64,000 nucleotides of DNA from an uncultured Bacteroidia bacterium. GTDB taxonomy: Bacteria > Bacteroidota > Bacteroidia > Bacteroidales > UBA932. The notes beneath the pieces are model-generated. The model was given only the letters and a program-made list of their open reading frames with translations, made no database searches and was not told where the DNA came from. The position numbers and the translations under genes were made by a program. The stretch is from the NCBI GenBank assembly GCA_902790635.1, contig CADASN010000007.1:16542-80541 (forward strand). The letters are read 5' to 3'. Shown in pieces: positions 16,537 to 24,872 of this stretch; positions within the stretch are counted from its first letter, which is position 1; every line of letters starts with the position of its first letter.

Positions 16537-17598
16537 TCAGTTGAACTGATACTCCGAGGGGGCCTTGAGTCCGGGTATTCCATAATACGCGGACACAAGG
16601 TCCCCTTTGATATGGATTTTCCGTCCCAGGAGTTCCGGGTGATCCTGCAGGTTGAGCGCATCGCGCAGATCGCCTTTCGGGAGCTCCACGGTGAGGCAGT
16701 GGTCCTTGTCCTGGGTGGTTGCGCGCGTCCCCAGGGCGAGGTTGGTGTTTTTGGTGAACGGCGCCGTGAAACTGATCTTGCCCGTGCCGGTGGCCACCCC
16801 CACGATGTAGCCGCAGACCCAGACGCCCTTTTCGTCCGGATGCATCCGGGCGGCAGCGACGTCGTAGGCTCCTTCGGGCTCGCCGGCAGCCTGCCTGCCA
16901 TAGACCAGGCGGTCTGAGATCCAGGTGCGGCTGGTGTCCAGCTGCAGGGAGATGCTGCCGGACTTGGTGTCCACATTGGCGCAGACGCGCATCGACAGGA
17001 CCTGGCAGGCTTCGAGCGTGCGGGTGAAGAGGGTCTGCACGAAGCCGCCGTCGTCCATCAGCAGCGACACCGTCCCGGGCCGGAAATAAGCCGTGCGGGT
17101 CTCGTCGTAGCCGTAGGGGAGGCTGCCGTCACTGCTTTTCAGGGACAGGGACCCTTCGGGAAATGCCTGGCGGAAGGAGTTGTCCCATTCCAGCCGGAGG
17201 CCGCTGTTGAGCTGGTGGCATTCGAGCGTGACGGCTATGCTGCTGCCTGCCGCGACGCTGATGACTTGGGTGTCACCCCATTGGGGCGCGTCGAAGGCGG
17301 GTTGGTCGAACGGGGCGGAGACGGCGCTCACGGTGTAGGAGCCGGCCGGGACGGTCAGGATGTCGGGAGATTGGGCATAGGGGCCGTTATAGAGGATGTC
17401 TCCGCCGGCGCCGGTCACCGTGAGGAGGAAGGTGCCGGTGTCCGGAAGGCCGGAGGCGGAGCGGGTGCCGGAGGCGGGGAGGTTGCGGAGGGAGATGAGC
17501 AGGGTGCCGGTTTTTCCTTGGCGGAAAAGGTCTTGGCAGGAGACGGGGAGGAGCAGGAAGGTGGCGAGGATCGCCAGGAGTTGGAGGGTCGTTTTCAT
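16537..17598 (-). CDS. DUF4493/DUF6359 lipoprotein
   Basis: A 353-residue protein. The ATG at 17598 starts a lipoprotein signal (MKTTLQLLAILATFLLLPVSC, lipidated Cys about 21). The N-terminal part (TGTFLLTVTGAGGDILYNG, then LTVPAGSYTVSA, then VTLECHQLNSGLRLEW) is DUF4493, an Ig-like fold with the conserved L-P-aG-Y-t-v pattern. The C-terminal about 90 residues (GYIVGVATGTGKISF, TKNTNLALGTRA, VELPKGDLRDALNL, GRKIHIKGDLVSAYYGIPGLKAPSEYQF) match DUF6359, which is OB-fold-like. Such proteins are surface lipoproteins of gut Bacteroidota with unknown ligands. There is no spacer to pgi. Confidence 0.8.
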   Translation of the reverse strand: MKTTLQLLAILATFLLLPVSCQDLFRQGKTGTLLISLRNLPASGTRSASGLPDTGTFLLTVTGAGGDILYNGPYAQSPDILTVPAGSYTVSAVSAPFDQPAFDAPQWGDTQVISVAAGSSIAVTLECHQLNSGLRLEWDNSFRQAFPEGSLSLKSSDGSLPYGYDETRTAYFRPGTVSLLMDDGGFVQTLFTRTLEACQVLSMRVCANVDTKSGSISLQLDTSRTWISDRLVYGRQAAGEPEGAYDVAAARMHPDEKGVWVCGYIVGVATGTGKISFTAPFTKNTNLALGTRATTQDKDHCLTVELPKGDLRDALNLQDHPELLGRKIHIKGDLVSAYYGIPGLKAPSEYQFN

Positions 17599-17734
17599 AG
17601 TGTTTACCTTTGATCGTTGTTTCGGGCCGCAAGATGCACAAAAACTCCATACTGTCCATTCAGAATCATACAAATCGCTCCGCCGCTGCCGTTTTTCCAC
17701 GATCATTTCCGTTTCCGCAATGTTCTCTTTGTTT

Positions 17735-17877
17735 GCGCCGTCAGTAGAAATGCTTCTTGCTGCTGGCGAATGGCAATTGCGCCGTCAGTAGAAATGCTTC
17801 TTGCTGCCGGCGAATGGCAATTGCGCCGTCAGTAGAAATACTTCTTGCTGCCGGCGAATGGCAATTGCGCCGTCAGC
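17735..17877. repeat. 44-bp tandem repeat, three full copies plus a partial fourth
   Basis: Units begin with GCGCCGTCAG at 17735, 17779, 17823 and 17867, each 44 bp apart, and differ by only one or two bases (tgctgctgg/tgctgccgg, atgcttc/atacttc). The period is not a multiple of three, and no protein is plausible across them. Confidence 0.92.
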
Positions 17878-18505
17878 GAAACGCGAAAAAAGCGTTTCGC
17901 CGCCGGCTTCCGGGGCTTTTCGGTTTTGGTGTTCCCGGTGTCGTGGCGAAGGTCTTGTTCGCCGGAGGCGGCAGGCTTGCCGCCGGACAAGCAGAAAAAG
18001 CTTGCCCGGCAGCAAGCTGCCGCCTTTCCCGGCTTCTAATGATGGACTCCAGGAGTAGAACACCTGCCGCCAGGGGCAAAACAGGCTCTCTGCGCCCCTG
18101 GCACGCCAAAAAAGAAGCCGCCAGGGGCAAATCAACCCTTTATTGCCCCTGGGGGCGGCGGCGGGGGATGAAGGAAAGCTTCCGCAATGTTTTGCACTGT
18201 CGGAGCTGGAATTGCATACGAGCGTAGCGAGGCGCCTTACAGGCGCGTGCCGAAGGGAGAAGCGATGCGACGACCGAAAGGCACCGGTCGAAGCGTAGCG
18301 GAGACCGCATGCCCCTGGGGGCAGCCGCGGAGCGGCGGGGGATAGAGGAAAGCATCGCGGAGCGATGCAACTGGTCCGTGAACATAATTCACGGGCCAAT
18401 TCGGAGCGGAGCGATGGGGGGGAGTCTGAGGGGATCGCCCCTCAGTCATAGTGGAACGCGGATGCAACTGGACTGTGAATGAAAATTCACGGGCCAGTTG
18501 CATCC
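17876..18505. repeat. Hairpin-dense non-coding repeat region
   Basis: The roughly 1-kb gap between the DUF4493 gene and the M16 peptidase gene has no credible gene. It holds perfect hairpins GCGAAACGC/GCGTTTCGC (17876-17900), two with CCAGGGGC arms (18069-18102, 18117-18152), GAGGGGATCGCCCCTC (18428-18443) and a nested one with GGATGCAACTGG and CCAGTTGCATCC arms enclosing GTGAAT/ATTCAC (18460-18505). A variant of the last lies at about 18365-18395. The CCAGGGGCA arm also occurs in the in-frame repeats at 45261-45380. Confidence 0.75.
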
Positions 18506-18608
18506 CTGCGACTGGCCCGTTACTTAACCTAAACTTAAACTATGAAAAACTTCGATGCTAAAGTAGAGAGTTTTTCGGATAAATGCAAGTTTTGGTCTGA
18601 ATTTTTCG

Positions 18609-18616
18609 TATTTTTG
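18609..18616 (+). promoter_or_regulatory. -7 box for the M16 peptidase-menA unit
   Basis: TATTTTTG matches TAnnTTTG, 31 nt before the ATG at 18648. A TTTG occurs at 18591-18594, 14 nt upstream, which is shorter than the ideal spacing. Confidence 0.5.
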
Positions 18617-18647
18617 CAGCCGTTGGTTAGCTTATAACGCATTTATT

Positions 18648-21551
18648 ATGAAAAAGAAACTCTTTTGGCTCGTGTCGGCCGTGCTTCTGTTGCTGGCACT
18701 CGGTTCTTGCAAGCGCTATGAAACCGTTTCCGGTGATCCCTTGCAGACAAAGATCTACACCCTCGACAACGGCATGAAGATCTTCATGTCCGTCAACAAA
18801 GAACAACCCCGCATCCAGACCTACATGGCGGTCAAGGTCGGCAGCAAGAACGACCCTTCCGAGACCACGGGCCTGGCCCATTATTTCGAGCACCTGATGT
18901 TCAAGGGCACGGAGTCGTTCGGTACGACGGATTTTGAGGCGGAGAAGCCGCTGCTGGATGAAATCGAACGCCTGTTCGAAGTGTACCGCGTGACGACGGA
19001 TGAAGCGGAGCGCCAGGCGATCTATCACCAGATCGACTCGGTGAGCTACGAGGCTTCCAAGATCGCGATTCCGAATGAATATGATAAGTTGATGGCGGTC
19101 ATCGGTGCCGACGGCACCAATGCCTGGACCTCCTCCGACGAGACCGTCTATACCGAGGACATCCCCTCGAACCAGATCGACAACTGGGCCCGCATCCAGG
19201 CCGACCGTTTCCGCCACGGAGTGATCCGCGGCTTCCACACGGAGCTGGAGACCATCTATGAGGAGAAGAACATGTCCCTGACCCAGGACAGCCGCAAGCT
19301 CTGGGAGGCCATCGACCAGGCCCTCTTCCCGCACCATCCGTACGGGCAGCAGACCACCCTGGGCAGCCAGGAGCACCTGAAGAACCCGTCCATCACCAAC
19401 GTCAAGAAGTACCACGATGTCTATTATGTCCCCAACAACATCGCGGTCTGCGTGTCCGGTGACTTCAATCCGGACGAGATGGTGGCGGCCATCGAGAAGT
19501 ATTTCGGCGACTGGGAGCCCAATCCTGAGATCCCGACGCTGAAGTTTGAGCCGGAGGCCCCCATCACGGAGCCGATCGAGCGTGAGGTGTTCGGCCTGGA
19601 GGCCGAAAACCTGGCCCTGGCGTGGCGCCTGCCCGCCCCGTCCGACCTGAAGACTGCCGCGGTCGCGGAGATCGCGGGTTCCGTGCTCTACAACGGCCAG
19701 GCCGGCCTGATGGACCTGGACGTGAACCAGCTGCAGAAAGCCCTCTTCGTCTATGGCGGCTATGAGGCCCAGGCGGACTACAGCTATTTCCTGACCATGG
19801 GCAGCCCCAAGCAGGGCCAGACCCTGGAGGAAGTGCGCGACCTGATCCTCGCCGAGGTGGCCAAGCTGCGCAGCGGTGACTTCGACGAAGCACTCCTGGC
19901 CGCTACGGTCAACAACATCAAGCTGAACAAGATGCGTCAGCTGGAGCGCAACAGCGCCCGTGCTCGGAGCTATGTGACCGCTTTCATCAACGGCATTCCC
20001 TGGAAGGATGCCTGCAAGGACATCGAGCGCCTGGAAGCCGTGACCAAGGAGGATGTCGTCGCTTTCGCGAACGAGTACCTCGGGGAGAAAGCCTACGCCG
20101 TGGTGTACAAGCGCCAGGGCGAGGACAAGACCGTCCAGAAGGTCTCCGCCCCGAAGATCACCCCGATCGTGACGAACCGCGACAAGACCAGCGCCTTCCT
20201 GACGGAGATCCAGAACAGCGTGGTGAAGCCCATCGAGCCGGTCTTCGTCAACTTTGACAAGGATATGGCCAAGTTCACCCTGACCGAAGGGGCCGAGGTG
20301 CTCTATAAGAAGAATGCACTGAATGACGTATTCAACCTGCAGATCGTTTACAATTGCGGTACGCAGCAGGATCCCGCGCTCGGACTGGCCATGAACTACC
20401 TGAGCTATCTGGGCACGCCGGAGATGAGCGCCGAGGAGATGGCTTCCCGGATGTACGGGCTGGCCTGCAGCTACAGCGGCGGAGCCGGTGCCTCCCAGAG
20501 TTCGATCCGCATCAGCGGTCTGTCGGAGAACATGGGCGAGGCGCTGCGCCTGGTCGAGAGCCTGGTGCAGAACGCCGTGCCTGACGAAGCCATCCTGGCG
20601 AACCTGAAAGCGGACATGCTGAAGGACCGTGCCGACGCAAAGAAATCGCAGAGCAGCTGCTTCAGCGCCCTGGAGAGCTATGCTTTCTACGGTCCGGACT
20701 TCATCAAGGCCACGACCCTCAACAACGAGGCGCTGATGGCCCTCACGTCCGAGGAACTCCTCGCCAAGGTGCGCGAGGTGTTCCAGCAGGGACACGAGAT
20801 TCTCTATTATGGCCCGATGTCCGAGAGTGAGGTGAAGACCGTCCTGGCGGATGCCCATTATGTGGCGGAAGGCGCCCGGATGCTGCCCGAGCAGTACCCG
20901 GTCTATCAGCGTACCCCGTCCGACCGCGTGCTGCTGGCACAGTATGACGCGGCGCAGTTGTACTATATCCAGTACTCCAACCGCGGGGAGACCTACGACG
21001 CTTCCCAGGCGGGAGATATCGCCCTGTACAACGAGTATTTCGGCGGCGGCATGAACACGATTGTCTTTCAGGAGATGCGCGAGGCGCGTGGCCTGGCCTA
21101 CAGCGCGTATGCCGATCTGGAAGAGCCGAGTTTCAAGGATGACAACTACATATTCCTCGCTTTCATCGCCACGCAGAACGACAAGATGCGCCAGGCGGTC
21201 GAAGCATTCGACGAGATCATTAATGACATGCCGGAGTCCGAGGCCGCTTTTGCCGTCGCGAGGGAGGCCCTGCTGAGCCGTCTGCGCACGCAGCGCACGA
21301 CGGGCATGGACGTGCTGCGCAGCTACCTGGCCTGCCGCCGTCTCGGTATCGCCGAGCCGTCCGACAAGGCTGTCTTCGAGAAGGCGCAGGGTGCAACCCT
21401 CGCCGATGTGGTGGCAACCCAGCAGAAATGGGTCGAGGATCGCGACTATACGTACTTGATCCTGGGTGACATCAAGGACCTGGACACCAAGTTCCTCTCT
21501 ACGCTCGGGCCCATCCAGCAGGTGAGCCTTGAAGAAATCTTCGGTTATTAA
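18648..21551 (+). CDS. M16-family zinc metallopeptidase, lipoprotein
   Basis: A 967-residue double-length M16 protein. The signal MKKKLFWLVSAVLLLLALGSC ends in a lipobox, so it is probably membrane-anchored in the periplasm. The first M16 half has the inverted zinc motif HYFEH (about 84-88) and the downstream Glu in ELETIYEEKNMS. The second half lacks HxxEH, as expected for the non-catalytic half that closes over the substrate, and keeps the FGGGMNTIVFQEMREARGLAYSAYA element that supplies Arg/Tyr contacts. Family members degrade oligopeptides of limited size. The menA gene starts 6 nt after the stop. Confidence 0.92.
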   Translation: MKKKLFWLVSAVLLLLALGSCKRYETVSGDPLQTKIYTLDNGMKIFMSVNKEQPRIQTYMAVKVGSKNDPSETTGLAHYFEHLMFKGTESFGTTDFEAEKPLLDEIERLFEVYRVTTDEAERQAIYHQIDSVSYEASKIAIPNEYDKLMAVIGADGTNAWTSSDETVYTEDIPSNQIDNWARIQADRFRHGVIRGFHTELETIYEEKNMSLTQDSRKLWEAIDQALFPHHPYGQQTTLGSQEHLKNPSITNVKKYHDVYYVPNNIAVCVSGDFNPDEMVAAIEKYFGDWEPNPEIPTLKFEPEAPITEPIEREVFGLEAENLALAWRLPAPSDLKTAAVAEIAGSVLYNGQAGLMDLDVNQLQKALFVYGGYEAQADYSYFLTMGSPKQGQTLEEVRDLILAEVAKLRSGDFDEALLAATVNNIKLNKMRQLERNSARARSYVTAFINGIPWKDACKDIERLEAVTKEDVVAFANEYLGEKAYAVVYKRQGEDKTVQKVSAPKITPIVTNRDKTSAFLTEIQNSVVKPIEPVFVNFDKDMAKFTLTEGAEVLYKKNALNDVFNLQIVYNCGTQQDPALGLAMNYLSYLGTPEMSAEEMASRMYGLACSYSGGAGASQSSIRISGLSENMGEALRLVESLVQNAVPDEAILANLKADMLKDRADAKKSQSSCFSALESYAFYGPDFIKATTLNNEALMALTSEELLAKVREVFQQGHEILYYGPMSESEVKTVLADAHYVAEGARMLPEQYPVYQRTPSDRVLLAQYDAAQLYYIQYSNRGETYDASQAGDIALYNEYFGGGMNTIVFQEMREARGLAYSAYADLEEPSFKDDNYIFLAFIATQNDKMRQAVEAFDEIINDMPESEAAFAVAREALLSRLRTQRTTGMDVLRSYLACRRLGIAEPSDKAVFEKAQGATLADVVATQQKWVEDRDYTYLILGDIKDLDTKFLSTLGPIQQVSLEEIFGY

Positions 21552-21557
21552 TCAAGG

Positions 21558-22454
21558 ATGACCGCGAAAGCCTGCCTTCGCTCGATGCGGCTTCGCACGT
21601 TGCCGCTCTCGCTCGCCGGGATCACCCTCGGGGTGCTCCTGGCGGCCGGAGGGCACGATTTCAGTGGGCTGACCGTCGCGCTGCTGGCGCTGACTACGGT
21701 CTGCCTGCAGATCCTGAGCAATCTTTCGAATGAATTGGGGGATACCCTGCACGGTACGGATCGTTCCGACCGGCAGGGTATCCATTATTCTATCCAGGAC
21801 GGAGAGATGACGGTGGCGGACATGAAGCGGCTGATCGCCTGCTTCGCCGTTTTGAGCTGCCTCTTCGGCGCCGGTATGGTCTGGAGCGCTTTCGGGACAC
21901 TGTGGGCGCCGCTGCCGCCGGCTTTTCTCGCCCTCGGCGGAGCCGCCGTCTGGGCGGCGATGCATTATACGCTCGGCGAGAACCCCTACGGCTACCGCGG
22001 GCTGGGGGACCTTTTCGTTTTCATTTTCTTCGGGCTGGCGACCGTGTGCGGCGGGTATTTCCTGACCTGCCTGGACTGGTCCTGGCTCATCCTGCTGCCG
22101 GCTTCAGCCATCGGCTGCTTTAGTGTCGCAGTGCTGAATGTCAACAACATCCGGGACATGAAGAGCGATGCGCAGACGCGCACCACCGTGGCCATCCGCC
22201 TGGGGGAGAAGCGCGCGCGGATCTACCAGACGGTGCTGATCGCGGCGGGCTGGGTGCTGATGACAGCTTTCGCCCTGACGGGGCAGCCGTCGTGGTGGCG
22301 TTTCGCTTATGTGCTGGCGCTGCCGGGTTTCATCCGGCACCTCAAGGGCGTCTGGACGCTGCGGGACCGGGCGCTGGACCCGATGCTCCCGCTACTGGTT
22401 ATCAGTACGTTCGCCTTTGCCCTTCTGGGCGGCATCGGATTTCTTTTCCCCTGA
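21558..22454 (+). CDS. menA: 1,4-dihydroxy-2-naphthoate polyprenyltransferase
   Basis: A 298-residue UbiA-superfamily integral membrane enzyme with 8-9 helices. It attaches the polyprenyl chain to 1,4-dihydroxy-2-naphthoate, giving demethylmenaquinone. The first prenyl-diphosphate motif is NLSNELGDTLHGTDRSDR (about 55-72) and the second NNIRDMKSDAQTRTTVAIRLG (about 196-216), both typical of MenA. It is probably cotranscribed with the M16 gene. Its 3' end overlaps the converging menG gene by 63 nt, so the enzymes of two consecutive steps face each other tail to tail. Confidence 0.92.
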   Translation: MTAKACLRSMRLRTLPLSLAGITLGVLLAAGGHDFSGLTVALLALTTVCLQILSNLSNELGDTLHGTDRSDRQGIHYSIQDGEMTVADMKRLIACFAVLSCLFGAGMVWSAFGTLWAPLPPAFLALGGAAVWAAMHYTLGENPYGYRGLGDLFVFIFFGLATVCGGYFLTCLDWSWLILLPASAIGCFSVAVLNVNNIRDMKSDAQTRTTVAIRLGEKRARIYQTVLIAAGWVLMTAFALTGQPSWWRFAYVLALPGFIRHLKGVWTLRDRALDPMLPLLVISTFAFALLGGIGFLFP

Positions 22455-23141
22455 GTACATGCGGCAGAGTCCGCAGGTGAATGCCTTGTGGTGCACCTCG
22501 GTGTAGCCGCAGCGTACCATCGTGGCCATCCACGCGCGGCGGCCGGGGAAGGCCTGCACCGACGCGGGCAGGTAGCGGTAGGCTGCCTTGTCGCCGGAGA
22601 TGAGCCCGCCGATCCACGGTACGAAGTGCATGAAATAGAGGTTGTAGCCCCAGCGGAGCAGCTTGTTCTCCGGGACGGAGAGTTCGAGGATGACCAGCCG
22701 CCCGCCGGGACGCAGCACGCGCAGGATCTCCGAGAGCGCCGCTTCGCGGTGCTCGAAATTGCGGATGCCGAAGGCAATGGTGACCGCATCGAAAGTGCCG
22801 TCCGCGAAGGGCATCGCCTCGCTGTCGCCCTGCAGGCAGCTGATGCGCTCCTGCAATCCGGCTTTCTCTACCTTTTTCTTCATCACGGCGAGCATCCCTT
22901 CGGACAGGTCGAGTCCGGTCACCTGCGTGTCCGGGTGTGCGGCGCGCGCGATCGCCAGGCTGAAGTCTCCCGTGCCGCAGGCGATGTCGAGAATCTGCTG
23001 CGGCCGGCCGGGCGTGACGATCCCGCGCAGCGCGCGGCGGCGCCAGCTGCGGTCCACACCGAGGGACATCAGGTGGTTGAGGCGGTCGTAGTCGGGAGCG
23101 ATCCCGTCGAACATCTGCCGGATCTTGTTTTTGCTGGGCAT
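22392..23141 (-). CDS. menG: Demethylmenaquinone methyltransferase, UbiE/MenG family
   Basis: A 249-residue class I SAM methyltransferase. It methylates demethylmenaquinone to menaquinone, the last step of the pathway. FDGIAPDYDRLNHLMSLGVDRSWRR is the UbiE signature 1 region, LDIACGTGDFSLAIA the SAM-binding motif I (about 50), and GIRNFEHREAALSEILRVLRPGGRL (about 125-150) UbiE signature 2. The usual C-terminus (CGLCRMYSGEK) is followed by about 17 lysine-rich residues encoded antisense to the end of menA, probably a read-on extension. No quinone-independent ubiquinone genes are present, so menG fits better than ubiE. Confidence 0.92.
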   Translation of the reverse strand: MPSKNKIRQMFDGIAPDYDRLNHLMSLGVDRSWRRRALRGIVTPGRPQQILDIACGTGDFSLAIARAAHPDTQVTGLDLSEGMLAVMKKKVEKAGLQERISCLQGDSEAMPFADGTFDAVTIAFGIRNFEHREAALSEILRVLRPGGRLVILELSVPENKLLRWGYNLYFMHFVPWIGGLISGDKAAYRYLPASVQAFPGRRAWMATMVRCGYTEVHHKAFTCGLCRMYSGEKKSDAAQKGKGERTDNQ

Positions 23142-23176
23142 GACTTACGAAAAAGTCCGGCTCTGGGACCGGACCG

Positions 23177-23250
23177 TGGAGCAGGATAAGGGAGTCGAAC
23201 CCTCCTCCTTGGCTTGGGAAGCCAATGCACTACCGATGTGCTAATCCTGC
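23177..23250 (-). tRNA. tRNA-Gly(CCC)
   Basis: The minus strand folds into a full cloverleaf. The acceptor stem is GCAGGAT/ATCCTGC (7 bp), the D-arm is GCAC..GTGC, the anticodon stem TTGGC/GCCAA closes the loop TTCCCAA giving anticodon CCC, and the T-arm GAGGG/CCCTT has one G-U pair around TTCGACT. The discriminator is U, as expected for glycine. The 3' CCA is encoded (23179-23177). Confidence 0.95.
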
Positions 23251-23332
23251 CGAGTGCGTAATTGAACCATATTCGAAACTGTTTGGTACAGCAGTGATAT
23301 CCAACTACGATGCAAATATAGTAATTATTTCG

Positions 23333-23340
23333 TAATTTTG
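23333..23340 (+). promoter_or_regulatory. -7 box for the xylose genes
   Basis: TAATTTTG fits TAnnTTTG, 23 nt upstream of the xylB ATG. No TTTG is seen at the -33 position, which would suit a promoter that needs an activator, though that is inference. Confidence 0.4.
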
Positions 23341-23363
23341 GCTACTTGAAACAAAACTGAACC

Positions 23364-24845
23364 ATGTATTCTCTGGGTATAGATGTCGGATCTTCTTCCG
23401 TCAAAGTAGCCCTGCTTGACATAGCGGGCGGTAAATGTGTTTGTTCGGCCACCAACCCCAAAACCGAGGCGCATATCAAGGCGGTCCGCAAGGGTTGGGC
23501 GGAGCAGGACCCCAAGTCCTGGTGGAAATATATGACTGCGGGCATCAAGGAGATGGCTGCCGCGGGCTTCGACATGGGCAAGGTGGTGTCGATCGGCATC
23601 TCCTACCAGATGCACGGCCTCGTGGCGCTGGACAAGGATGGCGAGCCGGTGCGCGACGCCATCATCTGGTGCGACTCCCGCGCCGTTTCGATCGGCTCGG
23701 AGGCCCTGCAGGCCATCGGCTACGAACGCTGCATGGAGCACCTGCTCAATTCACCGGGCAATTTCACGGCTTCCAAACTGGCCTGGGTGAAGCGCAACGA
23801 ACCGGACAACTACGCCCGGATCTGGCGTTTCATGCTCCCGGGCGACTACATCGCCTACCGCCTGACCGGCGAGACCACCACCACGGCCACCGGCATGTCC
23901 GAGGGCATCCTCTGGGACTTCGTCGATAAGCGCCGGGCGCATTTCGTCGCAGACTATTACGGCATCGAATCGGACAAGTTCTGCCCGGTGGTGCCGGCCA
24001 TCGGCGAGCAGGGGCGTACCACCGCCGCCATCCAGGACGAGCTCGGCATCGCCGCCGGCACGCCCGTGTCCTACCGCGCCGGCGACCAGCCCAACAACGC
24101 CTTCTCCCTGGACGTCCTCGAGCCGGGCGAGATCGCCGCGACGGGCGGTACCAGCGGCGTGGTGTACGGCGTGACCGACGTCCCGAAAGCGGACCCGCAG
24201 TCGCGGGTCAATACCTTCCTGCACGTCACCGCCTCCGCCACGGAGCCGCGTCTGGGCGTGCTCCTCTGCATCAACGGTACCGGTATCATGAACTCCTGGG
24301 CGCATCGCAACATCAGCCCGGAGCTCAGCTATCCGGAGATGAACGAGCTGGCCGCCACCTCGCCCGTGGGCGCCGACGGCCTGCTGGTCCTGCCCTTCGG
24401 CAACGGTGCGGAGCGTGTCCTCGCGAACCGCAGCATCGGCGCCCGCCTGGTCGGCGTGGACCTGGTGCGCCATGACAAGGCACACATCCTGCGTGCCGTC
24501 CAGGAGGGCATCGCGTTCTCCTTCCGCTACGGTATCGACATCATGAAGGACATGGGCCTGAAGCCGGATGTCATCCGCGCCGGCAAGGCCAACATGTTCC
24601 TCAGTCCGCTGTTCCGCTCGACGCTCGCCACCCTGTGCGACGCCCGCATCGAGCTCTTCGACACCGACGGCTCGCTGGGTGCCGCCCGCGGGGCTGCGCT
24701 GGGCGCCGGCATCTACCAGACCACGGCGGAAGCTTTCGCGACCCTCGAGCGGCTCGACGTCATCGAGCCCGAGACCGAGTGGAAGCAGCCACTGGAGCAG
24801 TCCTACAGCCGCTGGAAACAAGAAGTCAGTAATTCGCTTAAATAA
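23364..24845 (+). CDS. xylB: Xylulokinase
   Basis: A 493-residue FGGY-family carbohydrate kinase. It phosphorylates D-xylulose to xylulose 5-phosphate for the pentose phosphate pathway. MYSLGIDVGSSSVKVALLD is the N-terminal ATPase phosphate-1 motif, SYQMHGLVALD (about 80) the xylulokinase substrate motif, WCDSRA with GxxxxxxK further on fits FGGY, and the C-terminal GAARGAALGAGIYQ is the adenosine motif. The order xylB-xylA-transporter with gaps of 27 and 2 nt supports xylulose over other FGGY substrates. No xylose regulator is adjacent. Confidence 0.92.
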   Translation: MYSLGIDVGSSSVKVALLDIAGGKCVCSATNPKTEAHIKAVRKGWAEQDPKSWWKYMTAGIKEMAAAGFDMGKVVSIGISYQMHGLVALDKDGEPVRDAIIWCDSRAVSIGSEALQAIGYERCMEHLLNSPGNFTASKLAWVKRNEPDNYARIWRFMLPGDYIAYRLTGETTTTATGMSEGILWDFVDKRRAHFVADYYGIESDKFCPVVPAIGEQGRTTAAIQDELGIAAGTPVSYRAGDQPNNAFSLDVLEPGEIAATGGTSGVVYGVTDVPKADPQSRVNTFLHVTASATEPRLGVLLCINGTGIMNSWAHRNISPELSYPEMNELAATSPVGADGLLVLPFGNGAERVLANRSIGARLVGVDLVRHDKAHILRAVQEGIAFSFRYGIDIMKDMGLKPDVIRAGKANMFLSPLFRSTLATLCDARIELFDTDGSLGAARGAALGAGIYQTTAEAFATLERLDVIEPETEWKQPLEQSYSRWKQEVSNSLK

Positions 24846-24872
24846 CTATAATCAATTTTATCTCAAATCATT

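Noticed and set aside
17735-17877. CRISPR array
   Set aside because: The 44-bp units are directly adjacent with no unique spacers, and no cas genes are in the window. The 51-bp units at 45261 are also head to tail and coding.
17757-18227. 156-residue open frame across the 44-bp tandem repeats
   Set aside because: The first part is the translation of the repeat units, whose period is not a multiple of three; the rest is Arg/Ala-rich hairpin sequence. No start signal or conserved feature.
18542-18637. 31-codon open frame starting MKNFDAKVESF just before the M16 promoter
   Set aside because: It has an ATG and stop but runs across the -7 box of the next gene and has no further support. Kept as unproven.
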